Positions 1 to 8,942 of a stretch of DNA of 64,000 nucleotides are shown here, piece by piece. The notes below the pieces were generated by a model. The model saw only the letters and a list, made by a program, of their open reading frames with translations. It searched no databases and was not told where the DNA came from. Within the stretch, counting starts at the first letter, position 1; every line of letters starts with the position of its first letter. The stretch lies in NCBI GenBank assembly GCA_040219575.1, contig JAVJSD010000006.1, positions 1-64,000 of the forward strand. Reading direction: 5' to 3'. Source of the stretch: JAVJSD01 sp040219575. GTDB lineage: Bacteria > Planctomycetota > Planctomycetia > Pirellulales > Pirellulaceae. The position numbers and the translations under genes are program-made.

Positions 1-1226
1 GCGGGCGAAAGCCAGACCTCGCGGAAGTGCTCGAGCACCGCCGCTTCGATCTGCTCCGTTCGCACAGCGTAGTTTTCACACGTGCCGGAAACCCTGGAAC
101 GCTTGCATTTGTAGTAGGCATACCGGGTCTTCGCCGAGCCACTCAATTGCCCGGCACCGACCAAGATCGATCCGCAGTGTCCGCAGCGAAGGATGCCGGA
201 GAGAAGGTATTTGCGAACCGGACCGCCGCCGGCCTTCGATCGCGACTCGAACTTGGCCTGCGCCGCGTCGAACGTCGCTTGGTCGACCAGCGCTTCGTGG
301 TTGTTGGGCACGACGATCGGGGCGTTTCGCTGGTTGGTGCCAATCATGCTCCGTGCGGCCACCAGTTCGCCATCGTCACCGACCTGGTGGTACAGGCCCG
401 CAGCACGCCGGCCGTACGCCAAACATCCCACGTAAACTTCGTTTCTGAGGATGTTCTTGATGTGGGTGAAATCCCATTCGCGTCCGTTCGGCGAGGGAAC
501 GCCTCGCTTGTTCAACTCGACGGCCAGCGACCTTGCGCTGCGATCCGTTTCGGTGAACGTCTTGAACATCCAACGGATCGTTTCGACCTCGGCCTTCTCG
601 GCAGACGGGACCAGGGTGGCCGTCCAGTCCCTCGGTTTGCGAAACTTCTCGCCGCGTCGGATGCGGCACATCTCCTTGCCGTTCGCGTCGTGGTACAGCC
701 GGTCGTAACCGTACGGCGTCGGCATGCCCAGCAGGTTTCCCTGCTTGGCGAACCGGATCATGCCGCGGAGCGCGTTGCGGGAGAGGTCGACCAGGTAGTG
801 GTGTTTCCCCTCTTGCGTGATCTGGTAGATCATGCGGCCGGCGAAGTCTTCCCAGTTGATGCGCCCCTGCGTGACGGTCACCAGTTCGACGCCGGCCCGG
901 CGCAGCGGCGAGATCCACTCGCCCGCCTCGATCGAATCGAAGCGGCCAAACCGGTCTTGGTCCCAGCAGAGGATCGCCTGGAAGTCGCCGATCTCCTCGG
1001 CGTCGCGGATCATCTGCCGGAACTGCTTGCGTTTGCGCGTCTTGGCCCCGCTGATCGCGTGGTCCTCGTACCAGCGAACGATGCGAAAGCCTTCTTTCGC
1101 GGCCAGCTTGAGGATCTCCGCCCGCTGTTGTTCCGGGCTGTCCTCCTGCTTGTCGGTGCTCATCCGGATGTAGCCGACGGCGGGGATGAGCGATCCGCCG
1201 CCTCCGCTAGAATGACGTTTAGCCAT
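1..1226 (-). CDS. Large serine recombinase, C-terminus cut by window edge
   Basis: Site-specific DNA recombinase of the large serine (resolvase/integrase) type, which joins or excises DNA through a phosphoserine intermediate. Translation from the ATG at 1226 gives VGYIRMSTDKQEDSPEQQR near the N-terminus, with the expected nucleophile Ser at about residue 23. A Recombinase domain follows in the middle, then a zinc-ribbon pair (RCGSCG, then YYKCKRSRVSGTC) and the start of a coiled region. At least 408 residues are present and no stop is reached before position 1. It lies at the left part of the CRISPR-bearing island and is the best candidate for its mobility enzyme. Family call is secure; which att sites it uses is unknown. 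Confidence 0.9.
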   Translation of the reverse strand, partial: MAKRHSSGGGGSLIPAVGYIRMSTDKQEDSPEQQRAEILKLAAKEGFRIVRWYEDHAISGAKTRKRKQFRQMIRDAEEIGDFQAILCWDQDRFGRFDSIEAGEWISPLRRAGVELVTVTQGRINWEDFAGRMIYQITQEGKHHYLVDLSRNALRGMIRFAKQGNLLGMPTPYGYDRLYHDANGKEMCRIRRGEKFRKPRDWTATLVPSAEKAEVETIRWMFKTFTETDRSARSLAVELNKRGVPSPNGREWDFTHIKNILRNEVYVGCLAYGRRAAGLYHQVGDDGELVAARSMIGTNQRNAPIVVPNNHEALVDQATFDAAQAKFESRSKAGGGPVRKYLLSGILRCGHCGSILVGAGQLSGSAKTRYAYYKCKRSRVSGTCENYAVRTEQIEAAVLEHFREVWLSP

Positions 1227-1519
1227 GACATTCCCTTTCCTGTGTAAAGGGTGGTTGTGGTGAGAACCGTCGGGGCGGGCCAACGCTCCGGCGGTTCGCC
1301 TTTTCGACGCTCATGCCTTTCGCTGCTGAAGTTCGTTTCGCGTGGCGACGGCCGCCACGCCCGAACACACAGCTACCTCGACCAGCGTCTGAACTCCAGC
1401 CGGCTACGTCGCCCGTGTTGCCGCGTGCCGCGTTGCCCGCGTTGGCCAACAAACGCTCCGGCCGTAAGAAGAGGCCGCGTCGTGCGGCCTCTGTGGCGAC
1501 GTGGTGGGAAGCTAGGCGG

Positions 1520-1769
1520 CTAGAGGCCAAGCTCTTCCATCAGACGCTGGTGCTCCTCGACGCCGAGCATGTCGGTCAGCGTGTCGGCGAACCATTCGAC
1601 CTGCCGCAGCGCTTGCATCGTGTCGTTGTTCGCCGGCTTGTAGAACGCCGCCGGCTGCAAGAACGCGATGATCGTGGCGACGGCCTCGGGCGAGAGGTTC
1701 TCGCGGATCACGTTCTCGAAGGCCTCCTGGTCGACCGCACCGCTTTGTCGTTCGTCGTTCGTCGTTCAT
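1520..1769 (-). CDS. Small ORF put out of frame by a 7-bp tandem repeat
   Basis: An ATG at 1769 has a very strong ribosome binding site (GGAGGTG, seven bases upstream). Three tandem GAACGAC units follow directly. In the frame of that ATG translation runs to 1512 as an Arg-rich, unlikely peptide. The conserved-looking frame (AVDQEAFENVIRENLS and onward, ending VEEHQRLMEELGL at 1520) is offset. Removing one heptamer unit joins the ATG to that frame and gives a protein of about 80 aa. A fallback GTG start at 1711 would give 63 aa. The gene lies 10 bp after the HARE-HTH gene, so they are probably co-transcribed. Function not recognised. It may be phase-variable, decayed, or an assembly error. Confidence 0.5.
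1747..1767 (-). repeat. Three tandem 7-bp units at a start codon
   Basis: GTCGTTC occurs three times in a row on the plus strand (GAACGAC on the coding strand), beginning within the ATG at 1769. Seven is not a multiple of three, so each gain or loss of a unit shifts the reading frame of the small downstream ORF. Two copies (or five) would put it in frame; the present three do not. Confidence 0.85.
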
Positions 1770-1779
1770 GTTGCACCTC

Positions 1780-2076
1780 CTACTTGCCGGCCAGCGTGAA
1801 GCGGCCGGGTGCGGCCTTCTTGAACCGGGCGTCTTTACCCTTCTTCAGGTCGCGGAGGATCGACGAGTACAAAGTGGCTTCCGGCGTCTTGCCGCCGGGG
1901 CTCGACCACAGCCCCTTCTTGGCCATCGCCTCGATCATCTCCTTGCAGCTCATCGGCTTGCGGGCCTGGCCCAGCACCTTGATCGCCGCCTGCGTCTGGC
2001 TGAGCCCTTTCGGCTCGTTCTCCTTCGCATGCTTGGCCGTGGCCTTCTTCGTTGTGCGTTTCTTCGTTGCCATCAT
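1780..2076 (-). CDS. HARE-HTH domain protein with Lys-rich N-tail
   Basis: Small (98 aa) probable DNA-binding protein. Residues about 25-98 fit the HARE-HTH winged-helix family (AIKVLGQARKPMSCKEMIEA, then KGLWSSPGGKTPEATLYSSI), which is seen in eukaryotic HB1/ASXL proteins and in bacterial proteins. The first 20 residues are a Lys/Thr/Ala tail (MATKKRTTKKATAKHAKEN), likely nonspecific DNA contact. I chose the second ATG of the ATGATG pair region (2076 or 2073) because AAGGGAA precedes it; a longer frame to 2139 has no support. It is the first gene of a minus-strand set running toward the recombinase and is divergent from cas4-cas1. It could regulate the island; no target is visible. Confidence 0.75.
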   Translation of the reverse strand: MMATKKRTTKKATAKHAKENEPKGLSQTQAAIKVLGQARKPMSCKEMIEAMAKKGLWSSPGGKTPEATLYSSILRDLKKGKDARFKKAAPGRFTLAGK

Positions 2077-2333
2077 CGTTCCCTTTCGTCTTGAGGTTCG
2101 TGTCTCCCGCGTGTCGAACACCGCCGCGCGGCAGGACACAGGAGCCAGGAAGAGGCCGGAAAAGCAAGCGAGGTGTGACGAAAATGAGCGACATTTAGTT
2201 AGACGTCGACATTGACGGTGACTATTCTGCGAATCGGACAGCCTTGCGTGAGCAAGCCGGGATCAAGGTCGCTCCCGTTTTCGCCGCCACGAAAGGAGCA
2301 CTTCCCGCAAGTCTCGGATATGCCGGTAACGCA

Positions 2334-4025
2334 ATGGATGAATATCTTTGGCCCGCGCGGAATATTGCTGAGTATGCCTACTGCCCGCGTCTCTTCTATT
2401 ACATGGAGGTCGAAGGCATTCATTTACCGAGCGCCGACACTGAAGAAGGCAATCGTGTTCATCGACGGGCGGATCAACCAAGTAACGAAAGCGTCGTGCA
2501 TGCGGCAGCCGACCCTGATGCGCCCAAATCCGTGCGCAGTCTCACGCTTGCCCGTGCCGCTCTTAATCTGACCGCGACATTAGACTTGGCCGAAATCGAG
2601 GGCGATGTCGCAGTCCCCGTCGAGTATCGAAAGGGGAAACCCCGCCAGCTGTTCGGCGACGAAGCAGAGTGCGGTGATGCCATTGCCCCCTGGCCTACAG
2701 ATCGTGTGCAAGTGGGGCTTCAGTGCATCTTGCTTGAAGAGTCTGGCTACTCGGTGCCGCATGCAATCCTCTACTATGCGAGCGAGAAACGCCGGGTCGT
2801 GGTTCCCTTCGACTCCGCGCTACGATCCGAGGCATTTGCAACGCTTGATGCAGCTAAGGCTTGCGCGCAAGGACCGCGGCCGCTTCCCCTTGTAAATGAT
2901 CCGCGGTGCCCACGGTGCTCGCTGCAACCTATCTGCCTGCCGGACGAACTCAACCAGCATCGCAAGCAAGCAGAAGGAAGTGCGACGCCCAATCGCCGCA
3001 AACTGTGGCCGCCGCGAGACGACGGCATTCACATTGTCGCGCAGCAAGACGGTACGAAGGTCGGCGTACGCGGCGCCACGATGACCATCGCCAACCGCGA
3101 CGGAAAGAAACTCAAGGAAGTGCCGTTGGTGGGTGTGGAGTCGCTCTCACTGGTCGGTTCGGTCCAAGTCTCAACGCAGGCCTTGCACACGCTAACCGAC
3201 CGCGGGATTCCAGTAGCGTTTCTCACGGGAAGCGGTCGAATGGTGGCCATGGTCGATCCGCTCGACTCGGCGAGCGCCGACACCCGCCGCGCCCAGGTCC
3301 GTGGTCTTGATCAACCCGAACATTGCCTGGAGCTTTCTCGGGCGTTGGTCACGGCGAAGATCGCCAACCAACGGACCGTACTGATGCGCAACTATAACGG
3401 CACTTTGCCGCGGCGAATTGCGGAAGACCTGACGGCCCAAGGCCAACAGGCCGCGCGGGGCGACAGTATCGATTCCGTTCGAGGCCACGAAGGGCAAGCA
3501 GCTGCGATTTACTTCGGTCGGTTCGCTGGCATCTTCAAATCCAAGTTGGCAGCCGAGTTTGACGCCAACGGCCGAAAGCGACGGCCTCCGCCTGACCCCA
3601 TCAACGCCGCACTATCGTTTGCCTATTCGATGCTGACGCATGAATGCACTGCGGCGCTTCGCACGGCCAGACTAGAGCCGTCGATTGGCGCGTTTCACGT
3701 TTCACGTCCTGGCCGTCCGGCGTTGTCGCTCGACCTGATGGAGCCGTTCCGGCCGCTGATCGCCGATTCCGTCGTGATCACAGCGTTCAATCGCGGTGAA
3801 CTCAAGGCGGGCCATTTCGTGCGGACCGCCGCCGGTTGCATGCTCACCGACATGGGGCGAAAAGCGTTCTTCGGCGTCTACGGGCGGAGGCTGGCCGACG
3901 AGGTGACGCATCCGGTGTTCGAGTACACGCTCAGCTATCGCCGCATGATCGTGCTCCATGCCCGCATGATCGCGGCCTGGCTGCTGGGGGAGATTCCCAG
4001 CTTGGCCTTCCTGACCACTCGCTGA
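2334..4025 (+). CDS. cas4-cas1: Cas4-Cas1 fusion, CRISPR spacer acquisition
   Basis: Adaptation protein of 563 aa joining a Cas4 nuclease, which trims pre-spacers and helps select the PAM, to the Cas1 integrase. Cas4 half: first Cys in AYCPRLFYY (residue 17), RecB-like Asp84 and Glu97 (PVEYRKGK), QxxxxY-like helix, and C-terminal cysteines 192, 195 and 201 (RCPRCSLQPIC) for the Fe-S cluster. Cas1 half starts near residue 225; metal ligands are Glu386 (RGHEGQ), His455 (GAFH) and Glu470 in LDLMEPF. All catalytic positions are present. Start is ATG 2334 (MDEYLWPARNIAEYAYCP); an upstream TTG at 2244 adds 30 residues without homology. Such fusions are typical of type V-B loci. cas2 follows after 11 bp. 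Confidence 0.96.
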   Translation: MDEYLWPARNIAEYAYCPRLFYYMEVEGIHLPSADTEEGNRVHRRADQPSNESVVHAAADPDAPKSVRSLTLARAALNLTATLDLAEIEGDVAVPVEYRKGKPRQLFGDEAECGDAIAPWPTDRVQVGLQCILLEESGYSVPHAILYYASEKRRVVVPFDSALRSEAFATLDAAKACAQGPRPLPLVNDPRCPRCSLQPICLPDELNQHRKQAEGSATPNRRKLWPPRDDGIHIVAQQDGTKVGVRGATMTIANRDGKKLKEVPLVGVESLSLVGSVQVSTQALHTLTDRGIPVAFLTGSGRMVAMVDPLDSASADTRRAQVRGLDQPEHCLELSRALVTAKIANQRTVLMRNYNGTLPRRIAEDLTAQGQQAARGDSIDSVRGHEGQAAAIYFGRFAGIFKSKLAAEFDANGRKRRPPPDPINAALSFAYSMLTHECTAALRTARLEPSIGAFHVSRPGRPALSLDLMEPFRPLIADSVVITAFNRGELKAGHFVRTAAGCMLTDMGRKAFFGVYGRRLADEVTHPVFEYTLSYRRMIVLHARMIAAWLLGEIPSLAFLTTR

Positions 4026-4036
4026 GGAGTTGCCAG

Positions 4037-4327
4037 ATGCGACGATGCTACCTGGTGTGCTACGATATCCGTGACCCGAAGCGGTTGCGGCAGGTCTTCA
4101 AGATCATGAAGGGGCATGGCGAGCACCGGCAGTACTCGATTTTTTTCTGTGTGCTAAAGCCAATCGACCGTGTACGCATGCAAACCAAACTCGAAGACGC
4201 CATGAACCTCAAGGAGGATCAAACGATCATCATCGACTTGGGCTCCGATGAAGACCTTGCCCGCCAGTCAGCCGTTGTGCTGGGGCCGAACCTGCCGGAG
4301 TGTGACAAGGGGGTGGTCGTGGTGTAG
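4037..4327 (+). CDS. cas2: Cas2, CRISPR adaptation endonuclease-fold subunit
   Basis: Cas2 of 96 aa, the dimeric core that bridges two Cas1 dimers in the spacer-integration complex. It begins MRRCYLVCYDIRDPKRLRQV, the canonical first beta strand with the Asp of YDIRD at residue 10, then helix RLRQVFKIMKGHGEHRQYSI, and ends in a beta strand CDKGVVVV. A good ribosome binding site (GAGGAG) overlaps the stop codon of cas4-cas1, which points to coupled translation. The in-frame extension upstream to 3836 lies inside cas1 and is discarded. Length and motifs are normal for the family. It sits 74 bp before cas12b and completes the V-B adaptation module. Confidence 0.95.
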   Translation: MRRCYLVCYDIRDPKRLRQVFKIMKGHGEHRQYSIFFCVLKPIDRVRMQTKLEDAMNLKEDQTIIIDLGSDEDLARQSAVVLGPNLPECDKGVVVV

Positions 4328-4401
4328 ATTGCCCGTGTCAACACACTGCGTTATGCGGGAGCTGAGAGGGTAAGAGTCGGCAACTTCTTGGAGTACAGGC
4401 G

Positions 4402-7400
4402 ATGGCAACGGCGCAGGACGATCCTACAACTCAGCGCGCGTACACACTACGGCTCCGCGGCATCGATCCTCACGATCAATCCTGGCCCGACGCCCTCTGG
4501 GCCACGCACGAGGCGGTCAATGAGGGAGCCAGGGTCTTCGGAGACTGGCTGTTGACCCTACGCGGCGCGCTGGATCACCAGCTTGCTGATGCCTCGGTGA
4601 AATTGCGGAACGGCACGACCAGACCGCCGACCGACGATGAGCGACGCGACCGCCGGGTCTTGCTGGCCTTGTCGTGGCTGAGCGTCGAGGACGCCCGCGG
4701 CGCACCTGACGATGAATCGCTGATCGTGGCCAGTGGCACGGACTCAGCGGATTGCCGGGCCCGAAGGCTAGTCGACGCCCTCACCGCCATTCTCCAGACG
4801 CGCGGTGTGGTTGCTTTCGAGGTCGGCGATCCCAACCAGCGCCCCGAGGACCAGCCCGGCACCTGGTTGTGCGACTGCATGTCGTCGCTTTTCGCTGCGA
4901 TTCGTGACGACGCGGTATGGGTGAACCGTAGCAGGGCATTTGACGTGGCCTCCCAACAACATCCCTCTCTCTCGCGTGATGATATATGGGACTTTTTGGA
5001 GCCGTTCTTCGCCAGCGCCAAAGCCTACCTCAAACCCGCGCGAACCGAATCTGATGAAGACGATTTGGCCAGCGCCGCCGCCAACGAAGACAAAGCAAAG
5101 GATCTCGTTCAGAAGGCCGGAGGCTGGCTGAGCAAACGAATGGGCGCTGGTGGCGGAGCCAACTTCGAAGATCTGTCGAAAGCGTACATTGCGATCGCTA
5201 AATGGGCCTCCTCCGCTGAACCAGGCCAGTCTGTAAAACAGGCAATTGGAAGTCTTGCCGGTCAACTCACTCAACAGGGTTTTTCACCTTCGGCCGGTGA
5301 TGCGGCAGGGGTCCTGTCAGTCATCGGAAAAACTGGCCACAAAAGTGCTACTCGGAATCACATCTCGGCGATTGACACGCATGAAGTGGTCAGCCAGGAC
5401 GATTTATCGAAGCTTACAGAACTGGCCAACCGGGACGCCTACAAATGTGGGTCGAAAATCGGCGAAAAGGGACCCCGCCCCTATGCCACCATGATTTTGC
5501 AGCGTGTCGAGGCTGCCTGTGGCTTCACCTATTTGCAGAGTGATGGGGCTGCCAGGCATCGCGAATTCTCAGTGATGCTGGACCACGCAGCCCGGCGGGT
5601 CAATGTGGCCCACTCATGGATCAAGAACGCCGAAGCGGAACGCCGGCAATTCGAGAGCGATGCGAAGCGGATTGAAAATGTTGCTCAAGACTCGCTCAAC
5701 TGGTTGCGCACGTACTGCGACGAGCGCGGCGGAACGTCCGGTTCGCTCGGCGAGTACCGTATCCGGCGGCGGGCCATCGACGGCTGGGATAAGGTGGTGG
5801 CCCGCTGGGCGCGTTCCGACTGCCAATCGACAGAGGATCGCATCGCCACGGCCCGGCAGTTGCAGGACGATCCGGAAATCGACAAGTTCGGTGACATCCA
5901 GCTGTTCGAGGCCCTTGCGGCTGATGAGGCGACCTGCGTTTGGAAACCCGGCGGCATAGCGAATGCCCAGCCACTCAAGGACTTTGTCGCTGCGGCCGAG
6001 GCCGAGGCCAAGAAGAAGCGGTTCAAGGTTCCCGCCTATCGCCATCCCGATCCTCTGCGCCATCCGGTGTTCACCGACTTCGGAAAATCCCGCTGGAGCA
6101 TAGAGTATTCCGCGCATCGCGCGCCGGTACAGAGTGATCAACTGCGTCAGAAGGTCGACAAACTCACAGCGGCCATTGTCGATGCGAGGCGAAAACTCGA
6201 CGGTGCCACTGCAACTCAACATGGCAGCCGTGAGTCAAAGCTCACCAAAGCACAATCGAATCTGGTCGATGCGCAAACGGCGTTAGCGGCAATTAATGAC
6301 CCGCATCGCGTGGAACTGAAGCTCTGGAACGGTCAGACTGTTGCACCAGTCCCAATGCGATGGTCCTCAAAACGATTGATTGCGGACCTTGCAATTCGTG
6401 GTTCAGTCGGTCAGTCTTCGGCTCAGCGAGTTGGCGTCTCTCGCGCAGACCGTCTCGGCCGCGCGGCAGGCAATGCTATTGATGAGCGTCCAGTGAGCAT
6501 CACCGGCCTGTTTCAACAAGAATACTGGAACGGCCGATTGCAGGCACCCCGCGCTCAGCTGGATGCAATCGCCAACCATGTCGACAAGCATGGCTGGGAC
6601 GCTGATGCTTGGAGACAGATCGGCCGCATCCGCTGGCTGGTGAGCCTTTCTGCTAAGCTTGCACAGCACGGACCCTGGTTCGGATTCTGCAACTCTTTTG
6701 AAGAGTGCGCGCGAGCTAGGCCATTCATCTCCCGCAAGGGCGAGTATGCCGTCAAGCACCACGACAACGACCAGCGGAAGGGACATGCCAAGCTCATCCT
6801 CTCACGGTTACCCGGCCTCCGCATCCTCGCCGTTGATCTTGGCCACCGTTTCGCCGCCGCGTGTGCCGTGTGGGAGGCGATCGAGAAGGAGCGGATGCAG
6901 GATGCCTGCAAAGCGGCTGGTGTTGCGCCCCCCGATGCTCACGCTATGTTCGTACACCTGCGAGGCATCAACTCTCGCGGCAAGCCAGTCACCACGATCT
7001 ATCGCCGCATCGGAGCAGAAACTCTTCCTGACGGCACACCACATCCCGCCCCCTGGGCCCGGCTGGACCGTCAGTTCCTTATCAAGTTGCCGGGCGAAGA
7101 CCGGCCGGCCCGAGCTGCGTCTCCTGCCGAGATTAAAGCCGTTGAGGACTTCGGACAATGGGCCGGGCGTTGTGGCTCCGCGAATGATACCGCCCGCAAG
7201 CGGCGGATCGATCTCCTGATGAACGACGCCGTGCGAACGGCCCGCCTCGCCCTAGCCCGTCACGGCCGCCGCGCCCGCATTGCCTTCCACTTGACCGCTG
7301 AGGCGCGTATTCTTCCCGGCGGCCGCCAGCAGACGCTCGACGAAACCGGGCGAATAAACCTACTCATGGACACGCTGGCCGAATGGCATACTCTCGCGAC

Positions 7401-8907
7401 GGACTCCCGCTGGGGGGACGAGTTGGCACGGCAACTCTGGAACGAACGACTCGCCGCATTGAACGTTGGATTCACAATCGATCCGTCAGCCGCCGCAACG
7501 CAGTCCGAATTTGATCGCACACGAGCACAGCGCCGCCAAGCCGAACAAGAGTTGCGTCAGCGCCTTTCGCCGCTCGTCAAAGCACTCTCTTCCAACGCGG
7601 CTCTGCGGCAACAACTTCACCAAGCGTGGACCAGCCGCTGGAACGCCGACGACCTGCAGTGGCGGTCAAAGCTTAAATGGCTGTCTCGGTGGCTGCTGCC
7701 TCGCGGCGGCTCACGTCGCGACGGGTCACGCCGTCACGTCGGTGGTCTCTCGCTGATTCGCATCTCGACGTTGACCGAGTTCCGCCGTAAGGTGCAGGTC
7801 GCGTACTTCACACGATTGCATCCCGACGGCAGCCGTGCCGAGATTGGACGACAGTTCGGTAAGTCCACGCTTGACGCGATCCAGCGACTCAAGGACCAGC
7901 GCACCAAGCAGTTGACAAGCCGCATTGTCGAGGCCGCGCTCGGTATCGGAGTCGAGCGTGACCTAGTCTGGGACGAAGCGATGAAGAAGCGGCGATGCGT
8001 CAAACGCCCGCGCGCTCCCCTTTACCGCGTTGATGACCAGGGTGTTGAACAGGGCGACCGAAGGTTTCAGACCTGCCACGCTGTCGTGATTGAAGATCTG
8101 TCGCACTATCGGCCGGAGGAAACTCGCACACGCCGCGAGAACCGGGCGACAATGGACTGGAAAAGCGCCGAGACTCGAAAGCGGCTCGCCGATCACTGCC
8201 AGTTGTACGGCCTTCATCTGCGGGATGTGAACCCGCAATACACCAGCCGGCAGGACAGCCGCACTGGCGCACCAGGATGCCGTTGCGTGGATGTTTCAGC
8301 CGCGGACTTTCTGACGAAGACTTGGTGGTGGAAGCAGGTGGCGCAAGCCCGCGGCAAAGTGCATTCAAACAAGGGTAACGCGCGCGATCGACTGCTGATG
8401 GAACTAGACGAGTATTGCGAGGCTATAAAGTCACACACGGGCGCGAAACATCATCTGCGGATACCTGTCAACGGAGGCGACATCTTCGTATCGGCCGACG
8501 CGGACTCGCCATTGGCAGCCGGCGTTCAGGCCGACCTGAACGCCGCCGCCAACATCGGACTGCGCGCCTTGATGGACCCGGACTTCTCCGGCAAATGGTG
8601 GTATGTGCCCTGCGATCCGTTCACGAGTCAGCCGCACGCTGAGAAGGTCAAGGGGAGCATTCTGGCATCAGTTGGCGCACTGAAGACAGTCAATGACGAG
8701 TCAGCGATTCCCGCCAGGCGGGGACGTGCCCCAACTCAAAGCGTTCCTCCGAGGGAAGTCATCAACTTGTGGCGCGACCCCTCAACGGCAGTCATCCGAG
8801 GAGCGGCGGGCGACGAATCGTGGCATGCGACGCCGGCCTATTGGAATATTGTGAAGGACCGCGTTGTGCAGGTCCTTCGCGAACGGAACGCGAATCCCAG
8901 CGATTGA
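4402..8907 (+). CDS. cas12b: Cas12b (C2c1), oversized type V-B effector nuclease
   Basis: RNA-guided DNA nuclease, 1501 aa, with a single RuvC site. RuvC-I: ILAVDLGHRFAAACAVW, Asp812. RuvC-II: VVIEDLSHYRPEE, Glu1231, followed by the Cas12b-type block RENRATMDWKS. RuvC-III: VQADLNAAANIG, Asp1378. The segment YTSRQDSRTGAPGCRC (about 1280-1295) matches the C2c1 signature region. For comparison, the Alicyclobacillus enzyme (1129 aa) has D570, E848 and D977. Here there are about 240 extra residues before RuvC-I and about 140 extra between RuvC-I and RuvC-II; the RuvC-II to III spacing is similar. Residues 205-300 (acidic, low similarity) and 575-635 (coiled-coil-like) are candidate insertions. TTGGAG precedes ATG 4402. 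Subtype V-B is supported by the neighbouring cas4-cas1 fusion. Confidence 0.93.
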   Translation: MATAQDDPTTQRAYTLRLRGIDPHDQSWPDALWATHEAVNEGARVFGDWLLTLRGALDHQLADASVKLRNGTTRPPTDDERRDRRVLLALSWLSVEDARGAPDDESLIVASGTDSADCRARRLVDALTAILQTRGVVAFEVGDPNQRPEDQPGTWLCDCMSSLFAAIRDDAVWVNRSRAFDVASQQHPSLSRDDIWDFLEPFFASAKAYLKPARTESDEDDLASAAANEDKAKDLVQKAGGWLSKRMGAGGGANFEDLSKAYIAIAKWASSAEPGQSVKQAIGSLAGQLTQQGFSPSAGDAAGVLSVIGKTGHKSATRNHISAIDTHEVVSQDDLSKLTELANRDAYKCGSKIGEKGPRPYATMILQRVEAACGFTYLQSDGAARHREFSVMLDHAARRVNVAHSWIKNAEAERRQFESDAKRIENVAQDSLNWLRTYCDERGGTSGSLGEYRIRRRAIDGWDKVVARWARSDCQSTEDRIATARQLQDDPEIDKFGDIQLFEALAADEATCVWKPGGIANAQPLKDFVAAAEAEAKKKRFKVPAYRHPDPLRHPVFTDFGKSRWSIEYSAHRAPVQSDQLRQKVDKLTAAIVDARRKLDGATATQHGSRESKLTKAQSNLVDAQTALAAINDPHRVELKLWNGQTVAPVPMRWSSKRLIADLAIRGSVGQSSAQRVGVSRADRLGRAAGNAIDERPVSITGLFQQEYWNGRLQAPRAQLDAIANHVDKHGWDADAWRQIGRIRWLVSLSAKLAQHGPWFGFCNSFEECARARPFISRKGEYAVKHHDNDQRKGHAKLILSRLPGLRILAVDLGHRFAAACAVWEAIEKERMQDACKAAGVAPPDAHAMFVHLRGINSRGKPVTTIYRRIGAETLPDGTPHPAPWARLDRQFLIKLPGEDRPARAASPAEIKAVEDFGQWAGRCGSANDTARKRRIDLLMNDAVRTARLALARHGRRARIAFHLTAEARILPGGRQQTLDETGRINLLMDTLAEWHTLATDSRWGDELARQLWNERLAALNVGFTIDPSAAATQSEFDRTRAQRRQAEQELRQRLSPLVKALSSNAALRQQLHQAWTSRWNADDLQWRSKLKWLSRWLLPRGGSRRDGSRRHVGGLSLIRISTLTEFRRKVQVAYFTRLHPDGSRAEIGRQFGKSTLDAIQRLKDQRTKQLTSRIVEAALGIGVERDLVWDEAMKKRRCVKRPRAPLYRVDDQGVEQGDRRFQTCHAVVIEDLSHYRPEETRTRRENRATMDWKSAETRKRLADHCQLYGLHLRDVNPQYTSRQDSRTGAPGCRCVDVSAADFLTKTWWWKQVAQARGKVHSNKGNARDRLLMELDEYCEAIKSHTGAKHHLRIPVNGGDIFVSADADSPLAAGVQADLNAAANIGLRALMDPDFSGKWWYVPCDPFTSQPHAEKVKGSILASVGALKTVNDESAIPARRGRAPTQSVPPREVINLWRDPSTAVIRGAAGDESWHATPAYWNIVKDRVVQVLRERNANPSD

Positions 8908-8927
8908 CTAGCCGGCCTCGTGTGAAT

Positions 8928-8936
8928 TGGTATATT
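8928..8936 (+). promoter_or_regulatory. Extended -10 promoter candidate for the tracrRNA
   Basis: TGGTATATT just after the cas12b stop codon fits an extended -10 element (TGn plus TATATT at 8931-8936). A TTGACT lies at 8904-8909, but the 21-bp spacing is too long for a good sigma-70 -35, so the extended -10 would have to carry recognition. It would start a transcript near 8943, ahead of the anti-repeat. Prediction by eye only. Confidence 0.35.
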
Positions 8937-8942
8937 GAAAGC

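Noticed and set aside
27..1247. 406-codon plus-strand ORF at the left edge
   Set aside because: It is the complement of the serine recombinase, whose motifs (YIRMSTDKQ, zinc ribbon) are clear on the minus strand.
1219..1530. 103-codon minus-strand ORF between the recombinase and the small ORF
   Set aside because: Arg/Gly-rich, no ribosome binding site, overlaps both flanking genes; treated as non-coding.
1684..1699. Possible self-target: TCGGGCGAGAGG is shared with spacer 10
   Set aside because: Only 12 of 36 bases match, which is expected by chance in GC-rich DNA of this length.
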